Below are positions 1-12,637 of a DNA stretch of 64,000 nt, in pieces. Position 1 is the stretch's first letter, and every line of letters begins with the position of its first letter. Below the pieces are notes generated by a model. The model searched no databases. It saw only the letters and a program-made list of their open reading frames with translations, and was not told the DNA's origin. The translations under genes and the position numbers were made by a program. The DNA comes from Colletotrichum lupini (lineage: Eukaryota; Ascomycota; Sordariomycetes; Glomerellales; Glomerellaceae): contig NC_064673.1 of assembly GCF_023278565.1 (NCBI RefSeq), positions 992,001-1,056,000 on the forward strand, given 5' to 3'.

Positions 1-971
1 CGGAAGCGAACATATGTGGAAGCAAAGGGATCCTACATACAGAAACCTGAAAGTCATTGCGGCTGCCAACGGCCTTTCAGGCATGTATCCGTAGGGCCGA
101 CGAAATCGGTTCTGCTTTATAGATTGGCGCTGCCAAGGTGAATTGTTGCAGGTGCTTACTTGGCTGAAATGTCACAATCCATCGCGTCCTTCCACTCTAT
201 GCGGGGGGCTGTTTCTCTGCCGGCTCCTCTACGCCCCGGCGCCTTGCGCCGGGAATTCCCTCGTAGCGGCTTCCTCTGCCACTGGGCTTGGGCCACCAAG
301 CCGCTAATCCCACCTTAAAGACACCCAGGCTGGACCCAATTGGATTTGGCAGGAGCCATCGAAAAAAAAGAACCTACCTGCACGAGTTGACTCTTGTCAC
401 CAATTCTTTCCCGTTATCCTGATAACCTCAACGTCTCTCGAGTGCCCATTTCTCTACTTGTTTCCCGTTTCCTGACACTTTTGGCGAACCTTGTCCATAT
501 CAATTGACTCATTGACTCATACGGACAGCTCTCTTGAGCAATCTGACCACCTCACGCTTGCTCACGTCTCGTGCTGAGTCTCTTAAAGCTGAGGTGAGCT
601 TTTTTGACAAATTTCCCCTCATCCAGTATTACAACAGACACGCGACCTCGCTACGCCAACACGAGACAGACATCAAGTTACCCTAACTAACTGACTTGAA
701 AGATACTGTGTGACCGGTCTCAATTGCGTGCATCTAATCACCATCTAGACCTCAGTAGCAGGACAGGGTCAGAGGCCGAATTTGCGCTGTTCCTGCGTTG
801 TCGATCTCTACTAGCTCTTACTTTGTTCTGCTCTGGTCTGGCTTGGCTGCGCAGTTTCTGAGCGATTTAGCCCAATTTACGGCCCCTACCGTATTTCTAA
901 CAGACGATACTTTATTGAGACGGCAAAAGAGCACGCTACCTGCGCACGCACGAAGCAAGGGGGCCTTCAAG
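1..971. other. Upstream region, no gene seen
   Basis: No convincing coding exon is visible on either strand. The stretch from about 380 to 970 is CT-rich, like a fungal promoter and 5' leader, and probably serves the acetyltransferase that starts at 972. An open frame continues upstream of 972 to about 798 but holds no ATG, so it is more likely leader than coding. Two TGACTCA sites lie at 505-519. Confidence 0.6.
505..519. promoter_or_regulatory. Tandem bZIP (Gcn4/CPC1/AP-1 type) sites
   Basis: Two exact TGACTCA heptamers lie at 505-511 and 513-519, one base apart, about 455 bases before the acetyltransferase start codon. TGACTCA is the established binding site of fungal Gcn4/CPC1 and AP-1 type bZIP factors. 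That it works here is inference from sequence and position. Confidence 0.4.
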
Positions 972-1603
972 ATGTCCTCAAGCTCGGGGACACCGTATAT
1001 CTTCTCACCTGCGGACCACACCCACTTGATCCCCTACTTGGCAGCACTACATGCCGGCTGCATCAGCTCAGACCGGACTCTCGCGACCTTCTTGCCCCCT
1101 CTGTCACACGAGAAGCTTTTAGGATGGTGGAAGGAGCGCATAGCAGACGTGACTGCAGGCACCCGCATGATGTTGATCCTCCTCGACGAATCCGACCCGG
1201 GCAGCAAGTTCAAGGGCACCGAGCTCATGGGCGTCGTAATGCTCTCCATGCCCTACTCCGAGACGGGCCCGTTCCGCGGCTTCGTCGAGAAGCTTCTCAT
1301 CAGCCCCAAATTCCGCCGGCGTGGTGGCGCCAGGATGTTGATGAGTGTTCTAGAGGGTGAGGCTTTCAGGAGGGGGCGAACGCTGTTGGTAAGGAACTTC
1401 GAGCCATTGAACTATAGTCCTTAAGGAAAACGCTGACGGGATATGCTTAGATGCTTGATACCGAGGTGGGCAGCCCGGCAGAGGATGTCTGGAGAAAATT
1501 CGGATACGTCGAGGTCGGCAGAATTCCAAACTACGGCATCAGTCCGGCCGTTCCACGACAGTTGAAGGATCAGGTTTTCTTCTACAAGCAGCTCTCGACG
1601 TAG
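972..1603 (+). CDS. GNAT-family N-acetyltransferase
   Basis: Predicted acetyl-CoA-dependent N-acetyltransferase of 189 residues in two exons, join(972..1388,1451..1603). The intron is phase 0 with donor GTAAGG and acceptor TTAG. The start is the first ATG in the frame. The middle shows the GNAT core: a hydrophobic strand (ELMGVVMLSM), then VEKLLISPKFRRRGGARML, whose basic R-R-R-G-G-A turn matches the acetyl-CoA pyrophosphate loop (usually Q/R-x-x-G-x-G/A). Exon 2 supplies the expected end, LDTEVGSPAEDVWRKFGY followed by a final beta segment (FFYKQL). This layout is typical of small bacterial and fungal GNATs that act on small molecules, but the substrate cannot be read from sequence. Its promoter carries tandem TGACTCA sites, so induction by amino-acid or oxidative stress is possible. 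Confidence 0.85.
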
Positions 1604-2422
1604 GGAATTTCCATTTCCAGAGATTCCACGGCGTTGAGGGGTTTGATGGTCTGTTCTAGATAGTTTATTACAAAGACGGAGGCGACCCACGTCATCTATT
1701 GATTCCCTTGCGGACGAGGACGGGGTTTGCAGAATCAAGTGAGATTCCGGTACGCATGACCCACCTTCTCGAGATCCCGACACCGCTGTTTTGAGGTGAC
1801 CCGGCGTGCGAATAAAGCGTTGCGGGGCCAGTCGGAGCGGCTCGGCGACGGCTCTTCGGGATGATGCAATGCCGACATTGACCTTTTTTGCACTTCAACG
1901 ACTTCGGATCGAGAACGTCGTGGAGGCAGGGTTGCGTGGGCGAAGGCTTGGCAACCAGATCGGTGACAGAGGTGACAGCTTACCAATACTGTCGATCGGT
2001 GCCGTGATCGAACCCCACCTTGGAATCGGGGTATCTGGGCACACTCACCTTTCCCAGCCGGGACCGAACTATTGCTCTTGGATGCGTGAGACGGCGAAGC
2101 TCGTTGGTTGAACGTCTCGGTGTGCACAAAGCCCGGAAAGCACGCCATATACCCACATTCAGATATCACGGGATTTCAATGGTTATCAGTGATCACAGGC
2201 GCGGCACTTGGAGAACTGCAAGTTAGGCTCGTGGCAGAATGAGAGAAAGAGGGGAATATGTAAAGGCCAGGGGATCTCCCATCTCTTACAATCCCGAGAC
2301 AGTCCTTGCCAAATAACTTATACACCATATCTACTCGGGTAGAATCAAGACAAAACTCAACGTCCCACATATCATAATTCACAGCAAGTCTTAAACAGGA
2401 ACCATCTCACACTTCATTCAAC
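1604..2422. other. Intergenic, no gene seen
   Basis: No recognisable coding content. Overlapping open frames on both strands at 1735-2170 look random in composition. It should hold the acetyltransferase 3' end and the promoter of the carbonic anhydrase gene. Confidence 0.6.
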
Positions 2423-3067
2423 ATGTCCGCAATTCAAAAGAACGTCGAGGCCGCCTCGGAAACCTACTCGTCGACCTTTGACAAGGGCCACCTCGCCCTC
2501 CCGCCGGCGAAAAAGTACCTCGTCCTGACGTGCATGGATGCCAGGATCGATCCGGCGCGGGCTTTTGGTATCGAGCTGGGCGATGCGCACGTCATTCGCA
2601 ATGTAAGCCATATATACCTCACGAAAAGCAAGCATTCACGCTAGATCCGCCTTGGCTCACCATGAGATGGAAAATTCTAGGCCGGCGCTTCAGCCGTAGA
2701 CGCGATCCGCAGCATCGTCATCTCGCAGCAGCTCCTCGGCACGCACGAGATCGTCCTGGTCAAGCATACGGGCTGCGGCATGTTGACTTTCAAGAACGAG
2801 GATGCGTTTGGTCTCGTTGAGAAGAATCTTGGGTGAGTTGCCATGTTCGCATCATCTCTTTTATTGCATTAACGTGCTTTGGTCAGTGCCGAGGCTTCCT
2901 CGGAGGCGGCGAGCCGTATCCCAGACTTCCTCCCCTTCCCGGAGCTGGATGCGGCTGTCAAGAAGGATATTGAGTTTATCAAGGCGTCCAAGTTGGTGCC
3001 GGAGAGTGTTACTCTGAGCGGATGGGTTTATGAGGTTGAGACGGGGAAGACGAGGCGTGTTGTTTGA
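2423..3067 (+). CDS. Beta-class carbonic anhydrase (short form)
   Basis: Catalyses reversible hydration of CO2 to bicarbonate. The predicted protein has 170 residues from three exons, join(2423..2602,2681..2832,2887..3067), with donors GTAAGC and GTGAGT; frame is kept across both introns (phases 0 and 2). The beta-class zinc site is complete: C37-x-D39-x-R41 in TCMDARID, and H89-x-x-C92 in [18 protein letters not shown] sequence after the first intron is also typical. The length fits the short clade of beta enzymes (about 160-170 residues) rather than the longer plant-like fungal forms. There is no signal peptide or obvious mitochondrial leader, so a cytosolic location is inferred. The gene runs in the same direction as TOP2, with about 1 kb between them. 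Confidence 0.93.
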
Positions 3068-4102
3068 GGGTTGAGGGCTGTCGGTTTACTAGGTATTTTG
3101 GTGGGCTGGAGGGCGTGGAGAGGCGTTTGATTGTGTTGGTGCCTCAGGGAGTACTTGAAAGTCATTTTGAGATATGAATGGGAGTGTGAGTGAAGAGATG
3201 ATACGGCGATATGATTAGTTATTTCGGATTCGGTCAACTTATGCCAGAAATGACATTATGGTTCTTCCTGCTATTGAGGCTATATCAATGCTTAATTACC
3301 GTAAGGTACTTTAGGTAGGTAGTATATAAAAAAGCTGGTGAGTGAAAGTTGACGGGTTGTGTCTTGCTTGGGCTTAAGGTTGTGGGTCTGGCTGGCAGCT
3401 CCCGCTGGTCTGGTCTTGTGCGTAAATCTAGTGCCACCGCGACACCTCGATTGGACAGGCGGGGGGCAGAGGCAGAGCGTGCAGCTGGCAGGTACCGGGA
3501 GGTAAGGTACGTGCTTTTCCCCCGCTCGCGCCGGTACTCTGGCGCCACGCCGTAGGACGGGAGGTGGTAGTGGCCGCGAAGCACAGCAAGTAGGAGGGCC
3601 TGAGGCAGTAAACAAAGGGGAAAAGGCGCCAAGGGCCCCGACGCGGTCCAGTCAGAAAGAGCAAGGAGGTGTCGCGACTCCATTTTCCTTCACCCGTCAG
3701 GTTCCCAATTTGTTTACTTGCCCAGGTGCCAAACATCAACATCCCAAAAAGGGTTGCTACCAACAACAAGGAAAATCATCCCGTCGCCCAATCTAGTCCC
3801 GACAAGATCGCAACACACAAACTCTCTTCACCATACCCTCCTTTCAATGTAAAAAGACCCTGCTCGAGCTGGCACACTCGCTCCCCTCCTCCCTCTCTTT
3901 TTTCTTATCAACTTTCGTGCCAATTGCGCGCCTGGTCCGCCCAGCTAGCCGTTTCGGATCAAATCTTGTCGTACCCTCCTCGTCCTTGTCTCGCCGAGCG
4001 ATTCCTCGACCGTTTCCTCCATCACCACGTGTACCGACTACTACCGCGTTCCGAAATTTCTCGTGTTCCTCCCCGCGCCTCGGGGAGCGCATATTGTACA
4101 AG
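3068..4102. other. Intergenic, TOP2 promoter and leader
   Basis: No gene seen; open frames on both strands here have no recognisable content. A TATATAAA element lies at 3323-3330, and GGTAAGGTAC-type spacer motifs occur near 3303 and 3501. The last 350 bases are rich in C and T, like a fungal 5' leader, and run into the topoisomerase II start. Confidence 0.6.
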
Positions 4103-7100
4103 ATGTCGTCCGACGAAGCGTCCGTGTTTAGTATGGGAGAGGAGTCCGACTTTGCGCCTGCAGTATGTTTGCTTCCTTTTTTCTGTCTGCAGAGTATTCC
4201 TGTCTCTGCCGGGACCCCTTAACTTTCACCCTCGTGCCCCTCATCGCAATCCGGGGAAAGAGCAGTCGTCGCGCCTGCCTCATCATGGGCCGTACCCAGA
4301 TCTGGCGGTGCGCCGCGCCTGCTCTGCCTGCCCTTCACATTGACAGACTCTCGTTTGTCGCAAACCTTTCAGGAGGGCAATTCATAGCCGCGAGAATATT
4401 CTTCACGACTGCCCTCCGTCTACTTGCGCGAGCTCTTCACATTCCCAACCCCTACCAGCGGTCAAATTTCTGGCACCTTGCTACCTCCTGACCACCGCAC
4501 CTCCTCTGCCCTCCCGGCAAGATGCCGATCCTACAGCGACCCAGCCAGTTGCTAACTGCTCCTCGGATCATCACGCGACCCAGTACTGACCCGTCACAGA
4601 AGCCCAAGGCAAAGGCAGCTGCCGTCAAGAAAGCGCCAGCGAAGAAGCTGACGCAGACTACACTGAAGACGAAAGCTGTACCCAAGAAGCGCGCGAAACC
4701 CGAGAGCGACGACGAAGATGGCGCCTCAACTTTCTCTAACACCCCGCCTAGCGCCAAGAAGCTTAAGAAAGCCCCCGCTGCGAAGAAGTCCAGTGGAAAT
4801 CCCCTCTCAGAGATCGAGAACGACAGCGTGATGATCGACGACGAGGAGCCTGCCGCGCCAAAGACCAAGAAGAATGCCACCGATACCTACCAGAAGCTCA
4901 CCCAACTGGAGCACATCATCAAGCGTCCCGATACCTACATTGGTTCCGTCGAGCCCACTGAGCAACCCATGTGGGTTTTCAACAAGGAGACGAAGCTCAT
5001 GGAGTACCGCAAAGTCACATTCGTCCCTGGTCTGTACAAGATTTTTGACGAAATTCTTGTCAACGCCGCCGACAACAAGCAGCGCGATGCCACCATGACT
5101 ACCATGAAGATTACCGTTGATCGCGAGGCAGGCGAGATCTCCGTTGAGAACAACGGTAAAGGCATTCCCGTCGAGATTCACGGCAAGGAAAAGATCTACA
5201 TCCCCGAGATGATCTTCGGTCACCTCTTGACTGGTTCCAACTACGACGACGACGAGAAGAAGACGGTCGGTGGTCGCAACGGTTACGGAGCCAAGCTGTG
5301 TAACGTCTTCAGTGAGCAGTTCACTCTTGAGTGCCAGGACTCCAACAACGGAAAGAGATACAAGCAGGTCTGGACCGACAACATGAGCAAGTGTGGCAAG
5401 GCGAAGATTTCCAGCAGCAAGACTAGCGACTTTGTCCGCGTCACCTTCAAGCCTGACTTCAAGCGCTTTAGCATGACAGGTATCGACGATGATCTGGAGG
5501 CTCTCATCAACCGTCGCGTCTACGACATGGCGGGTACTGTTCGCGGTATCAAGGTGTACTTGAACGGCACCCACATCAAGCTCGCGTTCAAGGGCTACTG
5601 TGAGATGTATGCCAAGGCCATCTCCAAGGAACGTGGCGCAGAGGAGGGCGTCGAGCCCAAGGTCGTTGTCGAGGTTGACAAGACCGATGCGCACCCCCGA
5701 TGGGAGGTTGCTTTCACCGTGTCAGACGGCTCCTTCCAGCAAGTTTCGTTCGTCAACTCCATTGCCACAACGTCAGGTGGTACACACGTCAACTATGTTG
5801 CCGACCAAATCACCGGCTCGTTGCTCAAAACTCTCGACAAGAAGAAGAAGGGCCACGCCCTCAAGCAGAACCATATCCGCAATCACATCTTTATCTTTGT
5901 GAACTGTCTTGTCAACAACCCAGCCTTCACTTCCCAAACAAAGGAGCAAATGACCACCAAGGTCAGCCAGTTTGGTAGCAAGTGTCCGCTCACTGAGGAA
6001 TTCCTAAAGAAGATCGCCAAATCAGACGCAATCCAAAACATCATCGACTTTGCCGAGAAGAAGGCGGACAAGATGATGGCCAAGAGCGACGGAAATAAGC
6101 GATCCCGCATCAGCAACGCGAAACTAGTTGATGCTAACTTGGCTGGCACTCGCCACGGCCATGAATGTACACTCATTCTCACGGAAGGTGACTCTGCCAA
6201 GAGTTTGGCTGTCGCCGGTCGTGCGATCCTGGATCCCGATCGCATCGGAGTTTTCCCCCTTCGTGGTAAGATGCTCAACGTGCGAGATGCGTCCATCGAC
6301 CAGATTACGAAGAACGCCGAAATCCAGAACATCAAGCAGTTCATGGGTCTCAAGCACAAGCAGACATACACCGACACCAAGAGTCTGCGATATGGTCACC
6401 TGATGATCATGGCCGATCAGGATCACGACGGTTCTCATATCAAGGGTCTTCTCATCAACTTCTTGCAAGTCCAGTACCCGTCCTTGCTGCAGATTCCCGA
6501 CTTCTTCCGGGAATTTATTACTCCTATCGTCAAGGTCTGGCAGGGACCCAATCCGAAGAAACCCCAACGCCTCAAGTCATTCTTCACTCAACCTCAGTAC
6601 GAGGAGTGGAAGGATAACAACAGGAACGATCTTTCCAGGTGGCACTACAAGTACTTCAAGGGTCTGGGTACCAGTTCAAACGAAGACGCCCAAGTCTACT
6701 TTACCAACCTTGATGACCATCTGAAGGAGTTCGACACGATGAAGACTGAGGAGGCCGACCTTTTCGACCTTGCCTTCTCCAAGAAGAAGGCGGACGCCAG
6801 AAAAGAGTGGCTCGGAAGCTTTGTGCCCGGTACTTTCCTCGACCAGTCTACCAAGACCATCTCGTACACCGACTTTGTCAACAAGGAACTCATCCTCTTC
6901 TCCATGGCTGATAACATGCGTTCCATTCCTTCTGTTCTAGACGGATTGAAGCCCGGTCAACGTAAAGTCATGTACGCCTGTTTCAAGAGGAACTTGGTCA
7001 AAGATCAGAAGGTCGTTGAATTGGCCGGTTACATTTCTGAGCAGACTTCTTACCACCACGGTGAAGTATCTCTGCAGCAGACCATCATTGGACTCGCCCA

Positions 7101-9900
7101 GACCTTTGTGGGTTCAAACAACATCAACTGCTTAGAGCCCTCCGGAAACTTCGGTTCCCGACTTGCCGGTGGTTCAGATGCTGCCAGCCCTCGTTACATT
7201 CACACGAGACTGTCGCCATTTGCAAGGAAGATCTTCTCTCCCCTCGACGAGCCCAACCTGGACTCCCAGTACGAAGACGGAAAGAGGATTGAGCCCAAGG
7301 TCTACGCACCAATCATTCCCATGGTTCTTTGCAACGGTGCTGACGGTATCGGTACTGGTTGGAGTACTTCCATCCCCAATTACCATCCAATTGACATTGT
7401 TAACAACCTGAAAAGACGCATGGGTCGCCTCGATGGTGAGGATGGCGAGGATGGCGTGTTCCAGACCATGATGCCGTGGTTCCGTGGCTGGAAGGGCACC
7501 CCTGAGCAGGCCGAGAAGGATCGCTATAAGTTCAACGGTATTTGCGAGCTTGATGAGAAGACTGGTGAGGTCATCATTACTGAGCTTCCTATCCGCATGT
7601 GGACAGATGATTTCAAGGCCAAGCTCGAAGAAGTCATCAGCGGTACTAAAGGCCCAGTTTGGATCAAGGACTACAAGGAATTCAACGACCACAAGAACGT
7701 CCACTTTGTTATCCAAATGGACGACAAGCAAGTCAAGGACGTTACGAAGGACGGCCTCATGGAGCGTTTCAAGCTCTCCAAGCAGGTCGCAACCTCCAAC
7801 TTGGTCGCCTTTGATACCAACGGTCAGATTCGAAAGTACGAAAAGGTGGAAGACATCTTGGAGGAGTTCTATCACTATCGTCTCGATATGTACGCCCAGC
7901 GCAAGAAGCATTGGCTGGGTGTCTACCACTCAGACTTCAGAAAGCTTTCTGAGCAAGCCCGCTTCATCAGGGAAATCATCGACGGCAAGCTCGTCGTTGC
8001 GAAGAAGAAGAAGCAGGTTCTCGTCGAGGAGCTCGCCAAGCGCAAGTACGAGCCTTTCCCCAGAAACAAGGACAAGAATGTCAAGAAGAAGTCCACCGAC
8101 GAAGACATGGAGGGCAATGACGACGGTGAAGAGGAGGAGGCCGACGAGCAGACGAACGGCTACGACTACTTGCTTTCTGTTAGTATCCCCTGACCTCACT
8201 TACCAAATCTCGTCACTAACAATTATCTCTAGATGCCCATTTGGAACTTGACTTATGAGCGTCTTGAAAGACTTCAGAAGCAAATTGAGAACAAGAAGGC
8301 CGAGCACGATGCACTTCTTGCTCTTAGTGAGAAGGACCTCTGGTCAAAGGATCTCGACGAGTTCGTGGCCGAGTGGGAGACCCAGATGGCCATGGACGCT
8401 GAAATCCAGACCAACATTCGGAGACTCGGTAGGCGAGTGTCTAAGAAGATTGGTGCTGGCAAGGGTCGGAAGACGAAGAAGGAGGACGATGACTACGCAC
8501 CCGGGGAGAAGAAGCGTCCTGGGCCCAAAGCCAAGGCTGCCGCCAAGGTCACCGAGAAGGCTGCTGACAGGTTCGCCGCCATGTTCGAGAAGGACAAGAC
8601 GAAGCCAAAGAAGGAGGACGCTGATTCGGACGCATTCTCGGACAATGACTTTGCAGCTCTTGGTGGCAGAAAGAATGCTGCCAAGCCCGCGGCTGAGCCG
8701 ACCCGCCCCAGAGCCGCCGCCACCAAGAAGAAGCCCGTCTACCAGCTGAGCGACACTGATGACGACGACGAAGATTTTGCTAGCCTTGGCAAGAGCACCT
8801 CTGCTCCGGCGGAGTCGGCGGTCGAGGACGATAACTCTTCGCAGAGCCAGAAGTCCGCAACGGCCAAGAAGCCTGCGCCCAAGAAGTCTGCACCCAAGGT
8901 GGAAGAGTTGCTCAGCGACGATGATGACGACTTTGAAAACCTTGGCAGCAAGAAGACCTCCAGCGACAAGGCCGCATCAAAGTCCGCATCGGTTGAGCCT
9001 GCACCCAAGAGCAAGCGCGCCGCTGCAACGAAGAAGTACGTCATTGAGGATGAATCTGACGAAGATGACGACTTTCAGAGTGCTGCCGAGATGAGCGCGT
9101 CCCCTGAACCGAAGCCTGCAAAGCCCGCCGCCAACGGCAGAAACCAGAGGGCTGCGACCACCACCAAGAAGTCAAAGTACGTTATTGACGATGAATCTGA
9201 GGAGTCCGAGGTGGAGGAAAACCACATTGGAGACATTGGTTCTCTGGTCCGCGGAATCGGCGCGCCCAAGTCAGAGACTGAGAAAGGCCGACTTAGTTTG
9301 TTCGCCATGAACCGTCCTGACAATGGGCGTGACTCCACCTTGCCCAAGATCAAGACTAAGGCCTCGAGGACCTTTGACGACGATAGTGTCGACGATACCA
9401 ACTACGAGATGCTGGCTCGGTCGTCTCCTCATAAGACCTTCAACAAGGGCGACGACATTGACAGCTTCTTGAGCGATGACGGTGCTCCTGCCACCAAGGG
9501 TTCCAAGGCAAAGGACTCCAAGGCTGCTCCTGCTGCTGCAGTGGCCAAGAAGGCTCGCGGTCGTCCCGCTGGAGCGAAGAACAAGGCCAAGGACGCCGAA
9601 GCAGCACCAGCACCCAAGGCGAAGCCCAAGGCAAAGGCAGCTCCCAAGCCGCCTACGCTTTCACCCGCCGCCAAGGCCTATGCTGCTAAGAAGGCGACGA
9701 AGCGTGCGGTGAGCGACGACGAGGATGATGATGTTGACATGGAAGACCCTGAGTCCCCGCCTCGTCCCGCTGCTCGAAGCAGACCTGGGCGCGCGGCTGC
9801 GACCAAGGCGAAGGCGAAGCCCACCTATGTCATTGAGGATGACAGTGAGATGGACGTCGACCAGAGCGAGGACCCGTTCGACATGGATGATAGTGATTAG
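4103..9900 (+). CDS. TOP2: DNA topoisomerase II (type IIA, ATP-dependent)
   Basis: Passes one DNA duplex through a transient double-strand break in another, for replication and chromosome segregation in the nucleus. Model: join(4103..4162,4600..8178,8233..9900), 1,768 residues. Exon 1 codes only 20 residues, then a 437-nt intron; a 54-nt intron interrupts the C-terminal third. Domains in order: basic N-tail, GHKL ATPase with NGRNGYGAKLCNVF, TOPRIM with the EGDSA motif (E549) and DQDHDGSHIKG (from D626), a winged-helix region with the catalytic tyrosine in SPRYIHT (Y886), the GTGWST segment, the C-gate coiled coil after the second intron, and a long tail of alternating acidic and Lys/Ala/Pro-rich blocks. 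That tail is the usual nuclear-localisation and phosphorylation region and makes the protein slightly longer than most. All key residues are present. The exon 1 junction rests on frame and consensus alone. Confidence 0.97.
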
Positions 9901-11248
9901 GGGAAAGGCCCGGGGTTAAATGACGCGTAAGCGCGTACATGTGCTGTGTATACTGAGCCAGGTTAGGCAATGGGGTTTAACGGCGGGAGGTTTCACGGAA
10001 GGACAGATATTACTGCTGCAACCTTTCTACTTTGCTATTTTATTGCTCGCAATTGTTTATTTCCTTTTGGCAGAGGACTCAAGGGGGAAACAGCATCTCT
10101 TGCTCCTTTTTTTTTCTCTTTCGATACCTATGCAGACAGGCCCCGGCGGCAGTAAGTCTATGCCTATATTCTGGTATACCTACATACTGCTTGCTGTAAC
10201 GAGAACCGAAAACTCAGTCTCTTAACTAGATGTCGTATCTCTCATAGTGACGTGCCACAGCTTGACGTGTAGACTGGGTCCGCCCTCCGACTCGCCCCAT
10301 CTCTGAACCGGCTTTGCAAAGGTGCTGCCATGATTGTTGGCCTACACACATAGATGCATGGAAACATTCCCTTTGGCCTGGGATATATGATCCGTTCGAA
10401 GGGAGAACAGGCGGAGATGGGAATCATTATATCAAGTGGCGCCCCCCCCCCCCGCCACGGTCATTCGTTGGTAAAAAGCATGATATCTACGGACAGAAAA
10501 GAGAGGAAAGGGGAAGAGAGGGAGGAGAGGAAGACTTGATATAGTGAGCGAGTGGGTTTTGATCAATCATCTGACTGGGTTTTCGTGGTTGATCAGGTAC
10601 GCTCTTAGATGGAGGGAGAAACGGCATTAGTCAAAATCATCTTTACCTTCCTACGATCGCCAGCTTACGTGCTACGAACGTTTTGATGATGTGAGGCTTC
10701 CCGAGCACGCGGGGTTGTGCTGTCGAGCAAGTTGATGTGTCTAAATTGCGAGTCAGCTGTGATACACCGATATCACATGCTCCTAAGGCGCGTCCAGTAC
10801 GAACAACCTCAGGAAAACACTGCCAACCGAGATTTGGCATGCAGTAATCACCAAAGCATGAACCAGTATAGAAGTAACAAGTTTCTTTGCGTCCCCTAGA
10901 CAATCTGATGATCCCCCGTTCGCCAAAGCCGTGTGCCATGAAGAGAGAACTACAAGCCAATACACTACATGCGTACACGATAATTCAACGACCCTTGCCT
11001 CCGCTTGGAGACACTCTTGTGATATTATCCTTTTGTTGCTTACTATGTGCAACTAAACTCCAGAGAACCGGCCCGCGAACCTTACCACGCCGATAAAGTC
11101 GCAGTGAGAGAGAGAGAAAAAGTGGTGTGCATGATCCCATTCGTGTTCTTCGTGAGTCATTCCGTTGTCGTCAAGCCGGTGGCATAACGGGAAAACCGCG
11201 AATGCTTGCCGGCCTGTATACACTCAGAAAACCAAACGAACGAGATGT
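9901..11248. other. Intergenic, convergent 3' regions
   Basis: Lies between the ends of TOP2 (+) and the reticulon gene (-). No coding exon recognised. It holds a 12-base C run at 10442-10453. The rest looks like 3' untranslated sequence of the two genes. Confidence 0.6.
10442..10453. repeat. Poly-C tract (12)
   Basis: A run of 12 cytosines in the TOP2/reticulon spacer; one of five long C or G homopolymers in the window. Confidence 0.9.
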
Positions 11249-12637
11249 TTAGGAGGCGACCATGGGGGTCTTCTCCTCGGCACCCGGGACAACGGGCTCC
11301 GTGGTGGTGCTCTCAAAATCGGCCTTGGGAGCGGAAGGGAAGTCCTTCTCCTCCACAGAGGGGATGGCGGTGTCTGCGGAAGGAACACGGCCGGGCTTGG
11401 AAACAGCCTCGGGGGAAGCAGAGCGGCGGCCGAGCAGCTGCTGGGCCTTGGCGGTGTAATCTCCCATGTACTGCTTGGTGATGTTGGTGGCCTCAGCGGT
11501 GTGCTTGCTGGCGACAGTGCGGAACTGGTTGGTCTGCTGGTTGATCACCTCACCGGCGCGGTTGAGCTGGGCGTCGATGAGCTCCTGGTTGGAGGTGTAG
11601 AGAAGAGGGACCATGAAGAGCGCAGTGGTGGCAATCAGAGAAAGGCCCCAGAAGGGAACAATCTTGACCAGGTAGTAGGCAATGAAGGAACCGACGAAGG
11701 CCTGTGGTAAGAAATTGCGTCAGTCACCATGATGTCAAGAATTGTGGAGATTGTCACGCGAGCAGCTTACAGCAGCAGAAGCACCAATGTTCTCGGCGAA
11801 GACGATGCGCTGAGCCTCAATCACGAAGAAGTTGATCAGCTCGTGAACGTCTCCTATGGCGGCATCGAGCGTCTCTCTAGGAATGACGTGGTAGCGTCTG
11901 GGGCGGAGCTGGGTAGCAAGGCCGTTGTTGAGAACGAGCTTGCCGGCGACTTCGGCAAGGACGGTGGTGCCGAGCACCATCCAGGTGAGCTTCAAGCTGT
12001 ATCGCAGAACATCGAGGTAACGAGCAGCGAAGATGAGGGCAACGATGGAGGAGTAGGCAATGGCCGAGGCACCTGTGGGGTGGTTTGTCAGTCGGGGTCG
12101 GGGGCCGGAAGGAGTCCGAGCTATCACGTACGAGGGTTGTTCCACGAGATAAGCTCGAAGAAGAAGGAGTGGTAGTGAGTCAAGGGCTGGCCGGTGGCAG
12201 CGGGGTTGGCGGGCGTCTTGCGAGAGGCAGCAAGGTTGCCGAACTCATCTGAGGTCTTTGCGGACTGGTCCTTGACACTCTGGGCGACGGGGCCTGAAAT
12301 GGAGGGTTCTGGTCAGTATTTGACGATGCGCCACAAAGACGTCATGGGAGGGAGACGTGGGGAAATAAAACGTACCGGAAGCGACCTGCTGGTAGGCAGC
12401 GGCAGCGTCTGGAAGGGAATTGTTAGCTTATCATGGTCGCTGGCGATGGGGATTGAAGCTTGAAACACTATTCGCACAAGTTAGCCGGATGTTCGCATAT
12501 GAGGGGGGAGATCTGGAGCGGGAATGGCGGGATCTCGAGGGGCAGCGATAACGTACCTTACTCTCCTTGGTAGCCTGGATGTAGGAAGTACCGTTGGCAG
12601 AAGGAGCCGTGGTAGGGGCGTCCGGGAAGTCAGACAT
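11249..12637 (-). CDS. RTN1: Reticulon-family ER membrane-shaping protein
   Basis: Reticulons insert hairpins in the ER membrane, bend it into tubules and affect nuclear-pore and traffic functions. Model on the minus strand: exons 12637-12562, 12408-12376, 12293-12132, 12072-11771, 11701-11249, giving 341 residues with frame kept at all four introns. The second exon has only 33 nt. The reticulon homology domain starts near residue 80 with HYHSFFFELISWNNPRASA and has two long hydrophobic hairpins (about 91-135 and 188-232) separated by a 50-60 residue loop containing ATQLRPRRYHVIPRETLD and VHELINFFVIEAQRI. These are highly typical of fungal Rtn1-like proteins. The tail is hydrophilic, Pro/Glu/Ser-rich and probably cytosolic. 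A different exon 1 donor (GTACGT, four bases on) would break the frame, which fixes the chosen one (GTAAGG). Confidence 0.93.

Noticed and set aside
798..971. N-terminal extension of the acetyltransferase to 798
   Set aside because: The frame opens with TTG and has no ATG before 972; the extension has no GNAT features.
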